From CAJQQK01 sp965224225 (lineage in GTDB: Bacteria > Pseudomonadota > Alphaproteobacteria > Rhizobiales > Hyphomicrobiaceae), in contig CBDCZF010000005.1 of NCBI GenBank assembly GCA_965224225.1, positions 55,384 through 119,383 on the forward strand: DNA of 64,000 nucleotides, written 5' to 3'. Numbering within the stretch: position 1 is the first letter of the stretch; every line of letters starts with the position of its first letter. The position numbers and the translations under genes are program-made. The notes beneath the pieces are model-generated. The model had not been told where the DNA came from. It saw nothing but the letters and a program-made list of their open reading frames with translations, and searched no databases. Below, piece by piece: positions 17,040-25,377 of the stretch.

Positions 17040-18326
17040 TTATTCGGCCAGCCGCAGCGTCGAGATTTTCATTGCGATGTCGCGGAAGGCGCGGCGCAGT
17101 TCGTTGCCGTTGGCTGCATTGTAGAAGTGAGAGTCTGACGAGGCGCAGGCCTGCATGGTGTCGTAAGCCGATCCGCTGTCGCCGATCTCGAAGCCGACGG
17201 TATAGACCGTGATGCCTTTTTCCTTCATGTTCGAGCAGAATTCACGGGCCTGGTCGGCGGAATCGTCACCGCTGTATTCGGTGTTGAACTCACCATCGGT
17301 CAACAGGACTGCGATCTTGTTCAGTTTCGGGCGCTTTTCGCGGTTGAGTTCGCTGATCATATAGTATGGCATCGGCTGGCTGTCCTGGCCCCAGATGCCG
17401 CCCCAGGAAGGCTCGAGTGCGTACCAGGCGAACTGCACGCCGAGGTGGCCGGCAGTGCCGCCCTTGCCCCCGAAGTTGTCAACATGGCTCTTCAGCGCCT
17501 GCTTGTCGGATGTCAGCGGCATCAGTGTCGCCGTTGGCTGGCAGGTGCCGCTCGACTGGTCGAAATGCGTGAAATAGCCGTTCGAGTCACTGGGTTCAGC
17601 ACTGGAATAGCGGTTGTAGTTGGTGCGTTCGCGGACACAGGTACGCTCGTCGCCACTGCCGCCGGGGCTCGTACCGGTGATGTCTTGGAAGTATGTGCGG
17701 CCGACGTTGACGTTCTTCGAGAACGGCACCAGAGCCGCGCGTGACGTGAATTCCGACTGGTCGTCCCACACCACGATGTCGATCAGGTCCTTGGCTGCGG
17801 CCTTCATGTCGTCGAGCTTGCTGGCCGACGTGCATTCATAGGGCCAGCCACCGCACATCGATCCCGTCACGTCCAGCATCAGCGAGATTTCGAGATGCGA
17901 GCGCGAATTGGCGCCGGCCCTGATGATCGCTTTTGAGACATTGTTGATGGCAAGGTCGGTGATGCCGATCGTATTGAGGAACGGGGTTTTGACGGTCGAT
18001 GAGCTCATCGACACGGTGATTTCACCGTCGACGACCGAGAACGTGACGTCGTCCTTGTCGAGCAGCTTCGATTTGTTCTCGTTATAATACCGTTCGGCGA
18101 CGTAGAGCGCCCTTGCTTCATCGCCGGCGGTCATCTGCAGGGTGCGGCCCGCGGCCAGAACTGCCGCGTCCATTGCCGCCAGCGTCTGGCTGCGAGCGCT
18201 CATCCAGCGGGCAAAGTCGACAGCACCGCCGACCACGGCGACCAGCATGAGCAGGGATGAAGCGAAAATGATTGCGATGGTGCCTTTTTCGTCACGGCGA
18301 AAGTTATTTATTGTGCTTTTTTGCAT
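17040..18326 (-). CDS. TadG-like pilus assembly protein with von Willebrand A domain
   Basis: 428 residues from ATG 18326, after AGGACCGCGTC as ribosome site; a TTG-started extension to 18494 is not needed. The N-terminus FRRDEKGTIAIIFASSLLML followed by a hydrophobic helix is the TadE/TadG prepilin-like signature (about residues 8-40). The remainder is a periplasmic domain with an MIDAS-type start, ISLMLDVTGSMCGG (DxTGS rather than DxSxS), and IAVLLTDGEFNTEYSGDD, plus several Cys residues. TadG proteins are part of tight-adherence (Flp) pilus machines, but no other tad gene is in the window. It is an orphan copy, so a partner cluster elsewhere is assumed. Confidence 0.85.
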   Translation of the reverse strand: MQKSTINNFRRDEKGTIAIIFASSLLMLVAVVGGAVDFARWMSARSQTLAAMDAAVLAAGRTLQMTAGDEARALYVAERYYNENKSKLLDKDDVTFSVVDGEITVSMSSSTVKTPFLNTIGITDLAINNVSKAIIRAGANSRSHLEISLMLDVTGSMCGGWPYECTSASKLDDMKAAAKDLIDIVVWDDQSEFTSRAALVPFSKNVNVGRTYFQDITGTSPGGSGDERTCVRERTNYNRYSSAEPSDSNGYFTHFDQSSGTCQPTATLMPLTSDKQALKSHVDNFGGKGGTAGHLGVQFAWYALEPSWGGIWGQDSQPMPYYMISELNREKRPKLNKIAVLLTDGEFNTEYSGDDSADQAREFCSNMKEKGITVYTVGFEIGDSGSAYDTMQACASSDSHFYNAANGNELRRAFRDIAMKISTLRLAE

Positions 18327-18690
18327 GACGCGGTCCTTTTTTGTTTTTGTTATGCGTGAATTATTTGGTGAGAATTGTGGCGAGAGAGTTGACAAAATAG
18401 ATAAAATGCCTGACTTCTCGTGAATTCGCCGTAAATTGTCAAAACTAAAATGAATATATAAAATTGGACATTTACCACTCATTAACTTTGTCAAAATCTT
18501 TCAAACGCAACAAAAGGGTGAACAAAATCAGCCGTTTTTTCGGCTGCGACGAGGGTTCAGGTCACTGAGAGGCAACGAATTTGAGGTTGGGTCGATATAT
18601 TTTATTCAATTTGCATTTGGGAGATTAATATTGGTTTAACGGGTTTGCCGCAGTTTCGTTCGAAATAATAAGAAAAAGGAGGATGAAATC
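18327..18690. other. AT-rich divergent intergenic region
   Basis: 364 bp between the TadG-like gene (minus) and a response regulator (plus). It is clearly AT-rich (for example 18440-18520 and 18590-18690) in contrast to the genes around it and should carry both promoters. TGAGGCTG-type or clear -35/-10 elements could not be fixed with confidence. An AAAAAGGAGGATGAAATC ribosome site closes it. Confidence 0.4.
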
Positions 18691-19164
18691 GTGCGACAAC
18701 CATCAATCCTAATCGTTGATGACGACCCCGTGCAGCGCGGGCTGCTATGCGGAGTTTTCGGCCGAAGAATTAACGATTCCATCCTCACGGCAAGTTGCGG
18801 CCGCGAGGCGCTCAACATGCTAGCCAGGCCGGAGCTTAACGTTACGCTTGTGATACTGGATGTCCACATGCCGAACTGCGATGGCATCGAGGTAATCCTG
18901 CAACTTGCCGAGCGCCGCTGCCGGGCCGGCATTTTTGTTGTAAGCAGTAACGCTCGGATACTGCCGATGGTCGATGAACTGGCAGCGGGCTACAACGTCA
19001 ATCTGCTCGGCCTGAGCACCAAGCCGATCGATGTCGGGGTGCTCGATTTGCTGGCTGAATGGGTCAATGCCGAACGGGCGCTGGCCGCGAGCAGGTGCCA
19101 CCGAGCAATTGCCAATCATTCTTGCAGCCTTTCACCTGTTAGTGTCATGACTGCTGTGGCCTGA
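18691..19164 (+). CDS. Single-domain response regulator
   Basis: 157 residues, GTG start preceded by the strong AAGGAGG site. The receiver fold shows the acidic pocket ILIVDDDPVQRG, the phospho-acceptor Asp in LVILDVHMPNCDG, the switch Ser in IFVVSSNAR and the conserved Lys in GLSTKPIDVG. There is no output domain after the receiver, only a short tail. Proteins of this type act by docking to a kinase or phosphodiesterase. No histidine kinase is nearby, so the input is unknown. It is divergent from the TadG-like gene and may share regulation with it. Confidence 0.88.
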   Translation: MRQPSILIVDDDPVQRGLLCGVFGRRINDSILTASCGREALNMLARPELNVTLVILDVHMPNCDGIEVILQLAERRCRAGIFVVSSNARILPMVDELAAGYNVNLLGLSTKPIDVGVLDLLAEWVNAERALAASRCHRAIANHSCSLSPVSVMTAVA

Positions 19165-19428
19165 GTGACGGCGATCCGACCCGGCCTGACCGTCCGAGGT
19201 CGGGTCGGGTCCGGACGGGGGTGCGAGGTAATCGACCAGCCGCTCCTGACGTCGTTTCCAAGCTGCTCTTCTTTGTTCGGTCCGCGAAAGCGCGGCGCCG
19301 CGTGCTTTGTCGCCCATTTCTCGAGCGCTCTGTCCGAGCAGCTTTCGATTGTGGTTCCTTCATGGCGTCTCCCGCGCTAGACTGTGAGGCTGATAACGAG
19401 CCTGAGTATAGAAGCACGGGAGTTTGTC

Positions 19429-20736
19429 ATGAGCAGCGCCACACGCCTTGCGATGGGCACGCCCTGCTATCTTGTCGTGTTCGCGTTCGTTTTGCTCTTG
19501 TTGACGGCAACCGCGCAATGGACGTCGGATGCCGCGGCCCAGAGCAGCGTGCGTCCGCCGGCCGGCGCGACGACCAACGTCGTCCCCGGCCGCCCGACCG
19601 GTCCCGGCAATGCCGCCGGGCGCACGGTTCCGCCGCAACTGCTCAAGGAAGGCATCGTGCCGGGGGGCACACTCGGCAACCGGTCACAGTCAGACATCTG
19701 GCGCCAGATCCGCGAAGGCACCACCGGCAACGTGACATTGCCGAACAAGGAGGCCGGCCAGCTGATCCGCGGGCGGGAGTTGCGCCTCAGGACGCGCGCC
19801 GAGATCGAGGCGGCTGTGCAAGGCCGCGGTGTGGTCGCGTCCAATCTCAGCGAGGATAGAACCGGGCTCAAATCCTGGATCGAGATCCGCAACGGTCCAC
19901 TGGCGCGCTATGGCCTCTATGCGATGGGCGGGATGATCGCGCTACTGGCGGTATTCTTCCTGATCCGCGGTCGTATCCGCATCGAGCATGGGTTTTCCGG
20001 CCGCACTGTGCAACGCTTTGCGTCCATCGAGCGGATTGGCCATTGGCTGCTTGCGTTTTCGTTCATCGTGCTGGCCCTGACCGGCCTCAACCTGCTCTAC
20101 GGGCGCGAGTTCATCATCCCGCTGCTTGGCAAGGAAGCCTATGCCGGCATCACTCTGCTCGGCAAGCAGGTGCACGGTTACGTTGCGTTCGCCTTCATGG
20201 CCGGCCTGATCCTGATTTTCATCAACTGGGTCAGGGACAACTTTCCGCATCCGCGCGATATCGTCTGGCTGTTGAAGGGCGGTGGCCTGTTCGTCAAGGG
20301 TGTGCATCCCTCGTCGAAAAAGTTCAATGCCGGCCAGAAGATCATCTTCTGGCTGGTGATTCTGGGTGGCGCTTCGATTTCGCTGTCCGGCATCGCGCTG
20401 ATGTTCCCGTTCGAGACGGCGATGTTCGCCAAGACGTTCAACTTCCTCAACATGTTCGGCGCCGGGTTGCCAACCGAAGTGAGCGCCATGGATGAGCAGA
20501 AGTATGCCTCGCTGTGGCATTCCATCATGGCGCTGTTCCTGATTTGTGTGATCCTGGCCCACATTTACATCGGCTCGATCGGCATGGAGGGCGCAATCGA
20601 TGCGGTGACGACGGGTCGGGTCGACGTCAACTGGGCACGCGAACACCATGATATCTGGGCTGAGGAAGCGATCCGCGCCGAAGGAGGTGACCCTGGTCCG
20701 GCGGCGGCCGAGCCCCACGTGCAGCCGGCTGAATAA
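19429..20736 (+). CDS. Formate dehydrogenase-type cytochrome b556 (gamma) subunit
   Basis: 435 residues from ATG 19429 (CGGGAG eight bases upstream). An N-terminal hydrophobic signal (YLVVFAFVLLLLTATAQW) is followed by a roughly 130-residue periplasmic stretch, then four predicted membrane helices (from about YGLYAMGGMIALLAVFFLI). Candidate haem-ligand histidines sit in IERIGHWLLAFSFIVLALTG, GKQVHGYVAFAF, ASLWHSIMALFLICVILAH. The C-terminal motif IGMEGAIDAVTTGRVDVNWA matches the FdoI/FdnI-like family, which passes electrons from a periplasmic dehydrogenase to quinone. No alpha or beta dehydrogenase subunits are next to it; instead an unusual WD40-cytochrome c gene follows. Confidence 0.88.
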   Translation: MSSATRLAMGTPCYLVVFAFVLLLLTATAQWTSDAAAQSSVRPPAGATTNVVPGRPTGPGNAAGRTVPPQLLKEGIVPGGTLGNRSQSDIWRQIREGTTGNVTLPNKEAGQLIRGRELRLRTRAEIEAAVQGRGVVASNLSEDRTGLKSWIEIRNGPLARYGLYAMGGMIALLAVFFLIRGRIRIEHGFSGRTVQRFASIERIGHWLLAFSFIVLALTGLNLLYGREFIIPLLGKEAYAGITLLGKQVHGYVAFAFMAGLILIFINWVRDNFPHPRDIVWLLKGGGLFVKGVHPSSKKFNAGQKIIFWLVILGGASISLSGIALMFPFETAMFAKTFNFLNMFGAGLPTEVSAMDEQKYASLWHSIMALFLICVILAHIYIGSIGMEGAIDAVTTGRVDVNWAREHHDIWAEEAIRAEGGDPGPAAAEPHVQPAE

Positions 20737-20821
20737 CCCGTCAACGGTGTCCGACATGGCTGGCACTTCGGGCCTGAGTAAATCGAGCAGCCTCATGCTT
20801 TTCGCTGCTGGGACAACCGCG

Positions 20822-22249
20822 ATGGCGGCGCGGGCTCAGGTCTTGTTCGTTTTGATTGCGATTTGCGGGTTTGCCAGTGCTGCGAACGCTGAAAGCAAGA
20901 ACGCATCGGCAAAAGCATTGCCATCGGGCCACAATCTGGTCGGCCACGGCGGGCCGATCCGTGCAATTGCGGCCAACGAAAAGGGCCGGATCGTTCTGAC
21001 GGGCAGCTTCGACTATGCCATGAACGTCTGGCGCATTCGCTCGAACGGCGTACCGGAACTGGTGCGCCGCTTCGACGACCACAACGGCGCCATCAACGCC
21101 GTCTCGTTCTTAGGCGTCGGCGGTGCGATTGCCGCCGGCGATGACGGTGCCATCGTGCTCTGGCATCTTCTGAGCGGCAAGCGCCTCGGTCAATTGAAGG
21201 GCCACGGTGCCAAGATCCTGGGCCTCGCGCTGACCGCCGATCAGCGCCATCTTGCAACCGCGAGCTGGGACCGAACCGTGCGCTTGTGGGACCTCGAGGC
21301 GATGAAGGAGGTCGCCGTCCTCAAGGGACACAAGGGGCCGGTCAACGCCGTCGCCTTCACCGCCGATGACACCCACGTCGTATCAGCCGGCTACAACGGC
21401 AACGTCAACCTCTGGAACGGCTCGACCCACGGGCTCGTCCGTCAGGTCTACCGCCACGGCTGGGGCATTAACGTCCTCGAGCGATTGCCGTCGGGCAAAC
21501 CGGGCGCCGGCCACTTCGTATTCGGAGCGACGGACGGCACCGTTGCCGTTCTCGATATCGAAGACGGCAAGATCATCCACAAATTGGCGCGGCACGAAGA
21601 ACCCGTGCTCGCGCTCGCCCACATCGCGAAGCCCGGGCTGCTCGCCGTCGGATCGGGCGATGGCCTGATCCGCGTTTATCGCACGGGCGACTGGAAGCTG
21701 CTCGAAGAGCATCAAAATCCCTATGGTCCGGTCTGGGCCATGGCATTCGTCGATGCCGGAGCCCGCATCTACTACGGCTCACTCGACGATCACGCGACGG
21801 CCTGGCAGGTCACACCCCGCGAGCCGTTCGAGCCTGCGGAAACGTCAGAATTTCCGCGCCGCTTCCAGGTCAGCGATGAAAAGGTGTCGCTCGGCGAGCG
21901 CCAGTTTGCGCGCAAGTGCAGCATCTGCCACACGGTGCATGCCGACGGCCGCAACCGAGCTGGCCCGACGCTTTATGGCATATTCGGCCGCCGGATTGCC
22001 TCACTGCCGGATTATCCGTACTCGGGAGCATTGAAGTCGCTCGATATCGTCTGGTCGGAAGAGACCATCGCCAAGCTCTTTGCGCTTGGGCCTCATGAAT
22101 ACACGCCAGGCTCGAAAATGCCGCTGCAACGCATTTCTGATGCTAAAAAGCGCGATGCACTGATCCGCTATCTCAAGGCGGCAACGGCGCCGAAAGCCAA
22201 CTCCGATCCAAAAGGTTCGACCGAGAACACGGGAGGTGAAAAACCCTGA
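20822..22249 (+). CDS. Periplasmic WD40 propeller fused to cytochrome c
   Basis: 475 residues from ATG 20822, which gives a clean signal peptide (MAARAQVLFVLIAICGFASA, cleaved near ANA). In-frame ATGs at 20756 and 20795 are alternatives. Residues about 38-330 form WD40-type repeats (LTGSFDYAMNVWRI, AAGDDGAIVLWHL, ATASWDRTVRLWDLEA, SAGYNGNVNLWNG, GATDGTVAVLDIEDG, GSGDGLIRVYRTG). Residues about 355-455 are a class I cytochrome c with CSICH haem site at 366-370 and a Met ligand in GSKMPLQ. It should be a periplasmic electron carrier or scaffold working with the upstream cytochrome b. The function of the fusion is not known to me. Confidence 0.88.
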   Translation: MAARAQVLFVLIAICGFASAANAESKNASAKALPSGHNLVGHGGPIRAIAANEKGRIVLTGSFDYAMNVWRIRSNGVPELVRRFDDHNGAINAVSFLGVGGAIAAGDDGAIVLWHLLSGKRLGQLKGHGAKILGLALTADQRHLATASWDRTVRLWDLEAMKEVAVLKGHKGPVNAVAFTADDTHVVSAGYNGNVNLWNGSTHGLVRQVYRHGWGINVLERLPSGKPGAGHFVFGATDGTVAVLDIEDGKIIHKLARHEEPVLALAHIAKPGLLAVGSGDGLIRVYRTGDWKLLEEHQNPYGPVWAMAFVDAGARIYYGSLDDHATAWQVTPREPFEPAETSEFPRRFQVSDEKVSLGERQFARKCSICHTVHADGRNRAGPTLYGIFGRRIASLPDYPYSGALKSLDIVWSEETIAKLFALGPHEYTPGSKMPLQRISDAKKRDALIRYLKAATAPKANSDPKGSTENTGGEKP

Positions 22250-22250
22250 C

Positions 22251-22382
22251 ATGAAGGAAATGGCCATCTCATTCGTCGCGATGATCGTCATCGCAGTCGC
22301 AGCATCGTATGTGCTCGAAGCTATCGACTGGTCATCTGCATCCGGCCGCCATACGGTCACACAGGGCAGTGTCCGCCTTTAG
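22251..22382 (+). CDS. Small single-pass membrane peptide (43 aa)
   Basis: Starts one base after the WD40-cytochrome c stop with GGGAGGTGA upstream as a strong ribosome site. MKEMAISFVAMIVIAVAASY is one hydrophobic helix, followed by a short polar tail ending VTQGSVRL. It is too short to be assigned by homology from sight alone. Its tight spacing and ribosome site make it a believable subunit or assembly factor of the neighbouring respiratory-type complex. Confidence 0.65.
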   Translation: MKEMAISFVAMIVIAVAASYVLEAIDWSSASGRHTVTQGSVRL

Positions 22383-22401
22383 TGTTCGGAAGGAGCAGTC
22401 A

Positions 22402-22596
22402 GTGAACCAGGACAAATTCAACATATCAATGCGCAAGTTCCTGAAGCAGGTCGGGGTGACATCGCAGCAGAAGATCGAAGATGCCGTGCGTGATGGCGCC
22501 GGGTCTGCGGCAGGGAAACTGAAGGTCAGGATGGTACTGACGGCCGATGGCAGCGATCTCAATCATGTCGTCGAGGGCGAGATTGACCTGGATTGA
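22402..22596 (+). CDS. DUF6494 family protein
   Basis: 64 residues from GTG 22402 with AAGGAGCAGTCA upstream. The pattern MNQDKFNISMRKFLKQVGVT, SQQKIEDAVRDG, then a strand-rich end LKVRMVLTADGSDLNHVVEG fits DUF6494, a small conserved protein of unknown function in proteobacteria. It overlaps the next gene by about 14 nt, implying translational coupling. Its place in this operon suggests a cofactor or assembly role (inference). Confidence 0.75.
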   Translation: MNQDKFNISMRKFLKQVGVTSQQKIEDAVRDGAGSAAGKLKVRMVLTADGSDLNHVVEGEIDLD

Positions 22597-23362
22597 GCCC
22601 TCGTTTCCGCCATTGCTCAGCGGTCGCTGCGTGGTCAAAGGCGACCACCCGCTGCAGGCCGCCGTTGAGGGTGCGGCAGCGGGTCAACTGGGCGCCGGCG
22701 ATACGCTGTGGCTGCAGGACGACGCGCTCGTCAGCCTCGCAATCGTGCTCGAACCGGAAGTCGCCATGCGCAAAGCAGCGCAAATGCTGCCCGTCGCAGT
22801 CGTCGCAGCGGGTGACTGCATCGGCGCTCTGACCCCGCCACAGGTTGCCGTCCATTTCCGCTGGCCGGCCACCCTACTGGTCAACGGCGCCGTCGCTGGA
22901 GATTGCCATCTGGTAGCACCCGACCTCGGGCCTGAACATCTCGCTGACTGGCTGGTGCTGGGCGTCACTATGCGCCTCGCGTTTGCACCTGACCCTGGAG
23001 ATGGCGACGGGCCGGAACCCGGCGCCACACCCGGGATCACGGCACTGGCGGAAGAGGGTTGCGAGGATCTGACCACGGGCGATGTGCTCGAATCCTATTC
23101 GCGCCATTTCCTCTCCTGGCTGGACACTTGGCAGAGCGAGGGCTTTGGCGAAGTCAGCGACAACTGGATCGGCCGCGCCGAGCATGCTGATGCGATCGGA
23201 GAACTGCACCATCCGACAGGCTCGCTCGCGGCTCGTGTCTTGACCATGGATGAAGACGGCAGTTTGATCGTCAAGCCCGAGCAGGGCGACGCGCGGGCAC
23301 TGGCGCTCATCGAGTGCGTTGAGCATGCTGCACGGTTCACGTCGCTCGAAGCTCGGCTGTGA
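22583..23362 (+). CDS. Biotin/lipoate protein ligase-like protein
   Basis: About 259 residues if started at TTG 22583; ATG 22565 or 22547 are alternatives, all overlapping the DUF6494 gene. FPPLLSGRCVVKGDHPLQAA, DDALVSLAIVLEPEV, VAVVAAGDCIGAL and VHFRWPATLLVNGAVAGDCH follow the biotin/lipoate ligase fold (DUF4444-type family). The classical GRGRxG biotin-ligase loop is not seen, so activity on biotin or lipoate is uncertain. The C-terminal 110 residues (YSRHFLSWLDTWQSEGFGEV) form an extra domain. It is in a run with DUF6494 and DUF6352, which I believe recur together. Confidence 0.72.
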   Translation: MTWIEPSFPPLLSGRCVVKGDHPLQAAVEGAAAGQLGAGDTLWLQDDALVSLAIVLEPEVAMRKAAQMLPVAVVAAGDCIGALTPPQVAVHFRWPATLLVNGAVAGDCHLVAPDLGPEHLADWLVLGVTMRLAFAPDPGDGDGPEPGATPGITALAEEGCEDLTTGDVLESYSRHFLSWLDTWQSEGFGEVSDNWIGRAEHADAIGELHHPTGSLAARVLTMDEDGSLIVKPEQGDARALALIECVEHAARFTSLEARL

Positions 23363-23380
23363 CGGCGCGGAGGCCGCCTG

Positions 23381-24397
23381 ATGGTAAAGGAGTTCTGGAA
23401 ATCATCCGGTTTCCACCTGGTCAGCCGCAATCCCGCCGGCTGGCTCGATGTCACCCCGGACCTGATTCGCGCATACCTGACCCGGCCCGAAGTCCACCCG
23501 ATCGACACCTCGTGTCCGAACGAAGTGGCGCTCTTCGAAGCACTGATGGCCGACCCGTTCATGGCCGTACCCGCTGAACGCCTGGCCGCGTTCGAAGACG
23601 CTGATGCTGCCGACAATTACAAGGTTGTTCTCGGTTTCCGCGACTTGCTTGCCGCGAATGGCACGCTCGAGGCCGCCTATCTGGCGCTGATGCGCGGCGG
23701 CGCTGTAGCCTTGCCGCCGGTCTTCATCGACCAACTCGTCCACATCATCCTGCGCGGCATCCTGGCTGATTGCCAGGACCCGGTTCGTCTGCGCGCCGCT
23801 GAACTCTTCTTCCGCGAGCAGACAGCCAACACCGACGATGGCCGGGTGATGCTGGCTGATGAGGAGATCGTCGCCATGCACGCACAGGCAGGCCTTGGCA
23901 CCATCGGCCAGCTGCTTGCCGAAACCGGCACGCCGGCCCGCCGCGTCGACCTCGACATCCTCGATGACGACAACGCCCGGATCTACTGGGACCGCTCCGA
24001 CCGATTCGACACGGTCATCGATTTGCGCTTCACCCAGCCCGCCAACCACGCGCTGGCCCGCGTCATCGAGGCCTGGGTCCGCCATTGCCTCGCTCTCGAT
24101 GTCCGGGTTCAGCCGTTGCGTGCGATCGAGGACGACGCCTGGCGTTGGCATATCGGGCTCGACCGCGATGCGACCGAAATTCTCAACGCGCTCTATGAGG
24201 GACGCGCCATCAGCGAAGCCGAGCAGGCGCGGTTGCTGGCGCTTTACCGGCTCGAAATTCTCGATCAGACCCGGGTGCTCGACGACGTGCGCGGCCGGCC
24301 GGTCTATCTGGCGCTTGCCTCGACGGCCGGTGGCAAAGTGCGCCTGAAGCCGCAGAACCTGCTCGTCAACATGCCATTGAAGACAGGCCACCATTGA
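23381..24397 (+). CDS. DUF6352 family protein
   Basis: 338 residues. The N-terminus MVKEFWKSSGFHLVSRNPAG, then LDVTPDLIRAYLTRPEVHPI, matches my recollection of DUF6352, an uncharacterised proteobacterial family. It is soluble, with no signal peptide or membrane helix, largely helical, and has a C-terminal strand region (GRPVYLALASTAGGKVRLKP). It lies 18 bp after the ligase-like gene in the same operon and was probably acquired with it. Function unknown. Confidence 0.75.
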   Translation: MVKEFWKSSGFHLVSRNPAGWLDVTPDLIRAYLTRPEVHPIDTSCPNEVALFEALMADPFMAVPAERLAAFEDADAADNYKVVLGFRDLLAANGTLEAAYLALMRGGAVALPPVFIDQLVHIILRGILADCQDPVRLRAAELFFREQTANTDDGRVMLADEEIVAMHAQAGLGTIGQLLAETGTPARRVDLDILDDDNARIYWDRSDRFDTVIDLRFTQPANHALARVIEAWVRHCLALDVRVQPLRAIEDDAWRWHIGLDRDATEILNALYEGRAISEAEQARLLALYRLEILDQTRVLDDVRGRPVYLALASTAGGKVRLKPQNLLVNMPLKTGHH

Positions 24398-24427
24398 GCC
24401 ATGGGCGACGGATTGGACAGCTGACGG

Positions 24428-25300
24428 ATGCCCGCGCCGAGCGACGATCACAGACCTGCCGGACCTTTTGCAGGCAGCCTTGCCGGATGGGTGCTGGCCA
24501 GCGAGGGCCGCTCGCTGTGTGATCGGTTCGCGTTCGCCAATCGACTCTGGCGATTGCCCATTTCGGTCGCGTGGCATCCGGAAAAGGCCCTCTACCAGGT
24601 CCGCGACGTGCCCAATCAGCGAAACGAAACGGCCGTACCGGGCCGCATCATGATCGCGCGTCCTGAACGCATCTTCCGTTACCGGCGCGGCGTCGCCGAC
24701 CGTATTGCCCGCCTCGCACGCAAATACTTCATCGATCGCATACCGCTCGATGCCGGTGACGTCGTTGTCGACTGCGGCGCGAATGTCGGTGAGGTCGGCC
24801 TATACGTGCAATCCCGGGCCGCCGTGCGCGTCATCGCGGTCGAGCCGTCGCCTCCGGAGGCAAATGCCTGCGATGAAAATGTCTTCGACGGGGACCGGCA
24901 AACCGAGCGTTTCGCACTCTGGCATTCAGCCGGTGAGCAACCTTTCTATGACAGCAATACAACGGGAGACAGTTCGCTGATCGCGCCGGCTTCGCAACAT
25001 GAGGGCATAGCTACCATCCCGGTCACGACACTCGACCGGCTTGCAGCAGACAAGGGCATCGAGCACATCAAGCTGCTCAAGATCGAGGGTGAGGGCGCTG
25101 AGCCGGAGATCCTTGCCGGTGCCACGACGACAATTTCCAAGGTGTCCTATTGCACGATCGATTGCGGCCCGGAGCGCGGACTGGCCCGCGAACATGTCAT
25201 CCCGCAAGCCTGCAATTTCCTGTTCGACGCTGGTTTCGAATTGCTCGACGTCAACCTGGAGCGCCAGATCTTCTGGTTTCGCAATCGCGCATTGACGTGA
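24428..25300 (+). CDS. FkbM family methyltransferase
   Basis: 290 residues. The SAM-binding core is DAGDVVVDCGANVGEVGLYV followed by RVIAVEPSPPEANACDENV, then the FkbM-type NTTGDSSLI and the IKLLKIEGEGAEPEILAGAT motif, where K-E-G is the family mark. Such enzymes O-methylate sugars or secondary metabolites. It starts 30 bp after DUF6352 on the same strand and may be part of the same transcript, though a functional tie is not obvious. The substrate could be a glycan. Confidence 0.88.
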   Translation: MPAPSDDHRPAGPFAGSLAGWVLASEGRSLCDRFAFANRLWRLPISVAWHPEKALYQVRDVPNQRNETAVPGRIMIARPERIFRYRRGVADRIARLARKYFIDRIPLDAGDVVVDCGANVGEVGLYVQSRAAVRVIAVEPSPPEANACDENVFDGDRQTERFALWHSAGEQPFYDSNTTGDSSLIAPASQHEGIATIPVTTLDRLAADKGIEHIKLLKIEGEGAEPEILAGATTTISKVSYCTIDCGPERGLAREHVIPQACNFLFDAGFELLDVNLERQIFWFRNRALT

Positions 25301-25323
25301 AATGCGGCCTGCACAAATGAATT

Positions 25324-25352
25324 GCGGGCCCGCCGATCCTCGACGAGCCCGC
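25324..25352. terminator. Hairpin between convergent genes
   Basis: GCGGGC (25324-25329) pairs with GCCCGC (25347-25352), with more pairing possible inside (GGGC/GCCC register). It sits between the FkbM gene and the convergent NYN gene and may terminate both. There is no clear T-run. Confidence 0.4.
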
Positions 25353-25377
25353 GCATTGCATGCCGAATTGTTCTGGA

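Noticed and set aside
19132..19317. Minus-strand ORF of 61 codons starting MGDKARGAALSRTEQRRAAW
   Set aside because: Arg-rich and faintly protein-like, but with no good ribosome site, no neighbour logic, and an equally open second frame; not enough to call a gene.
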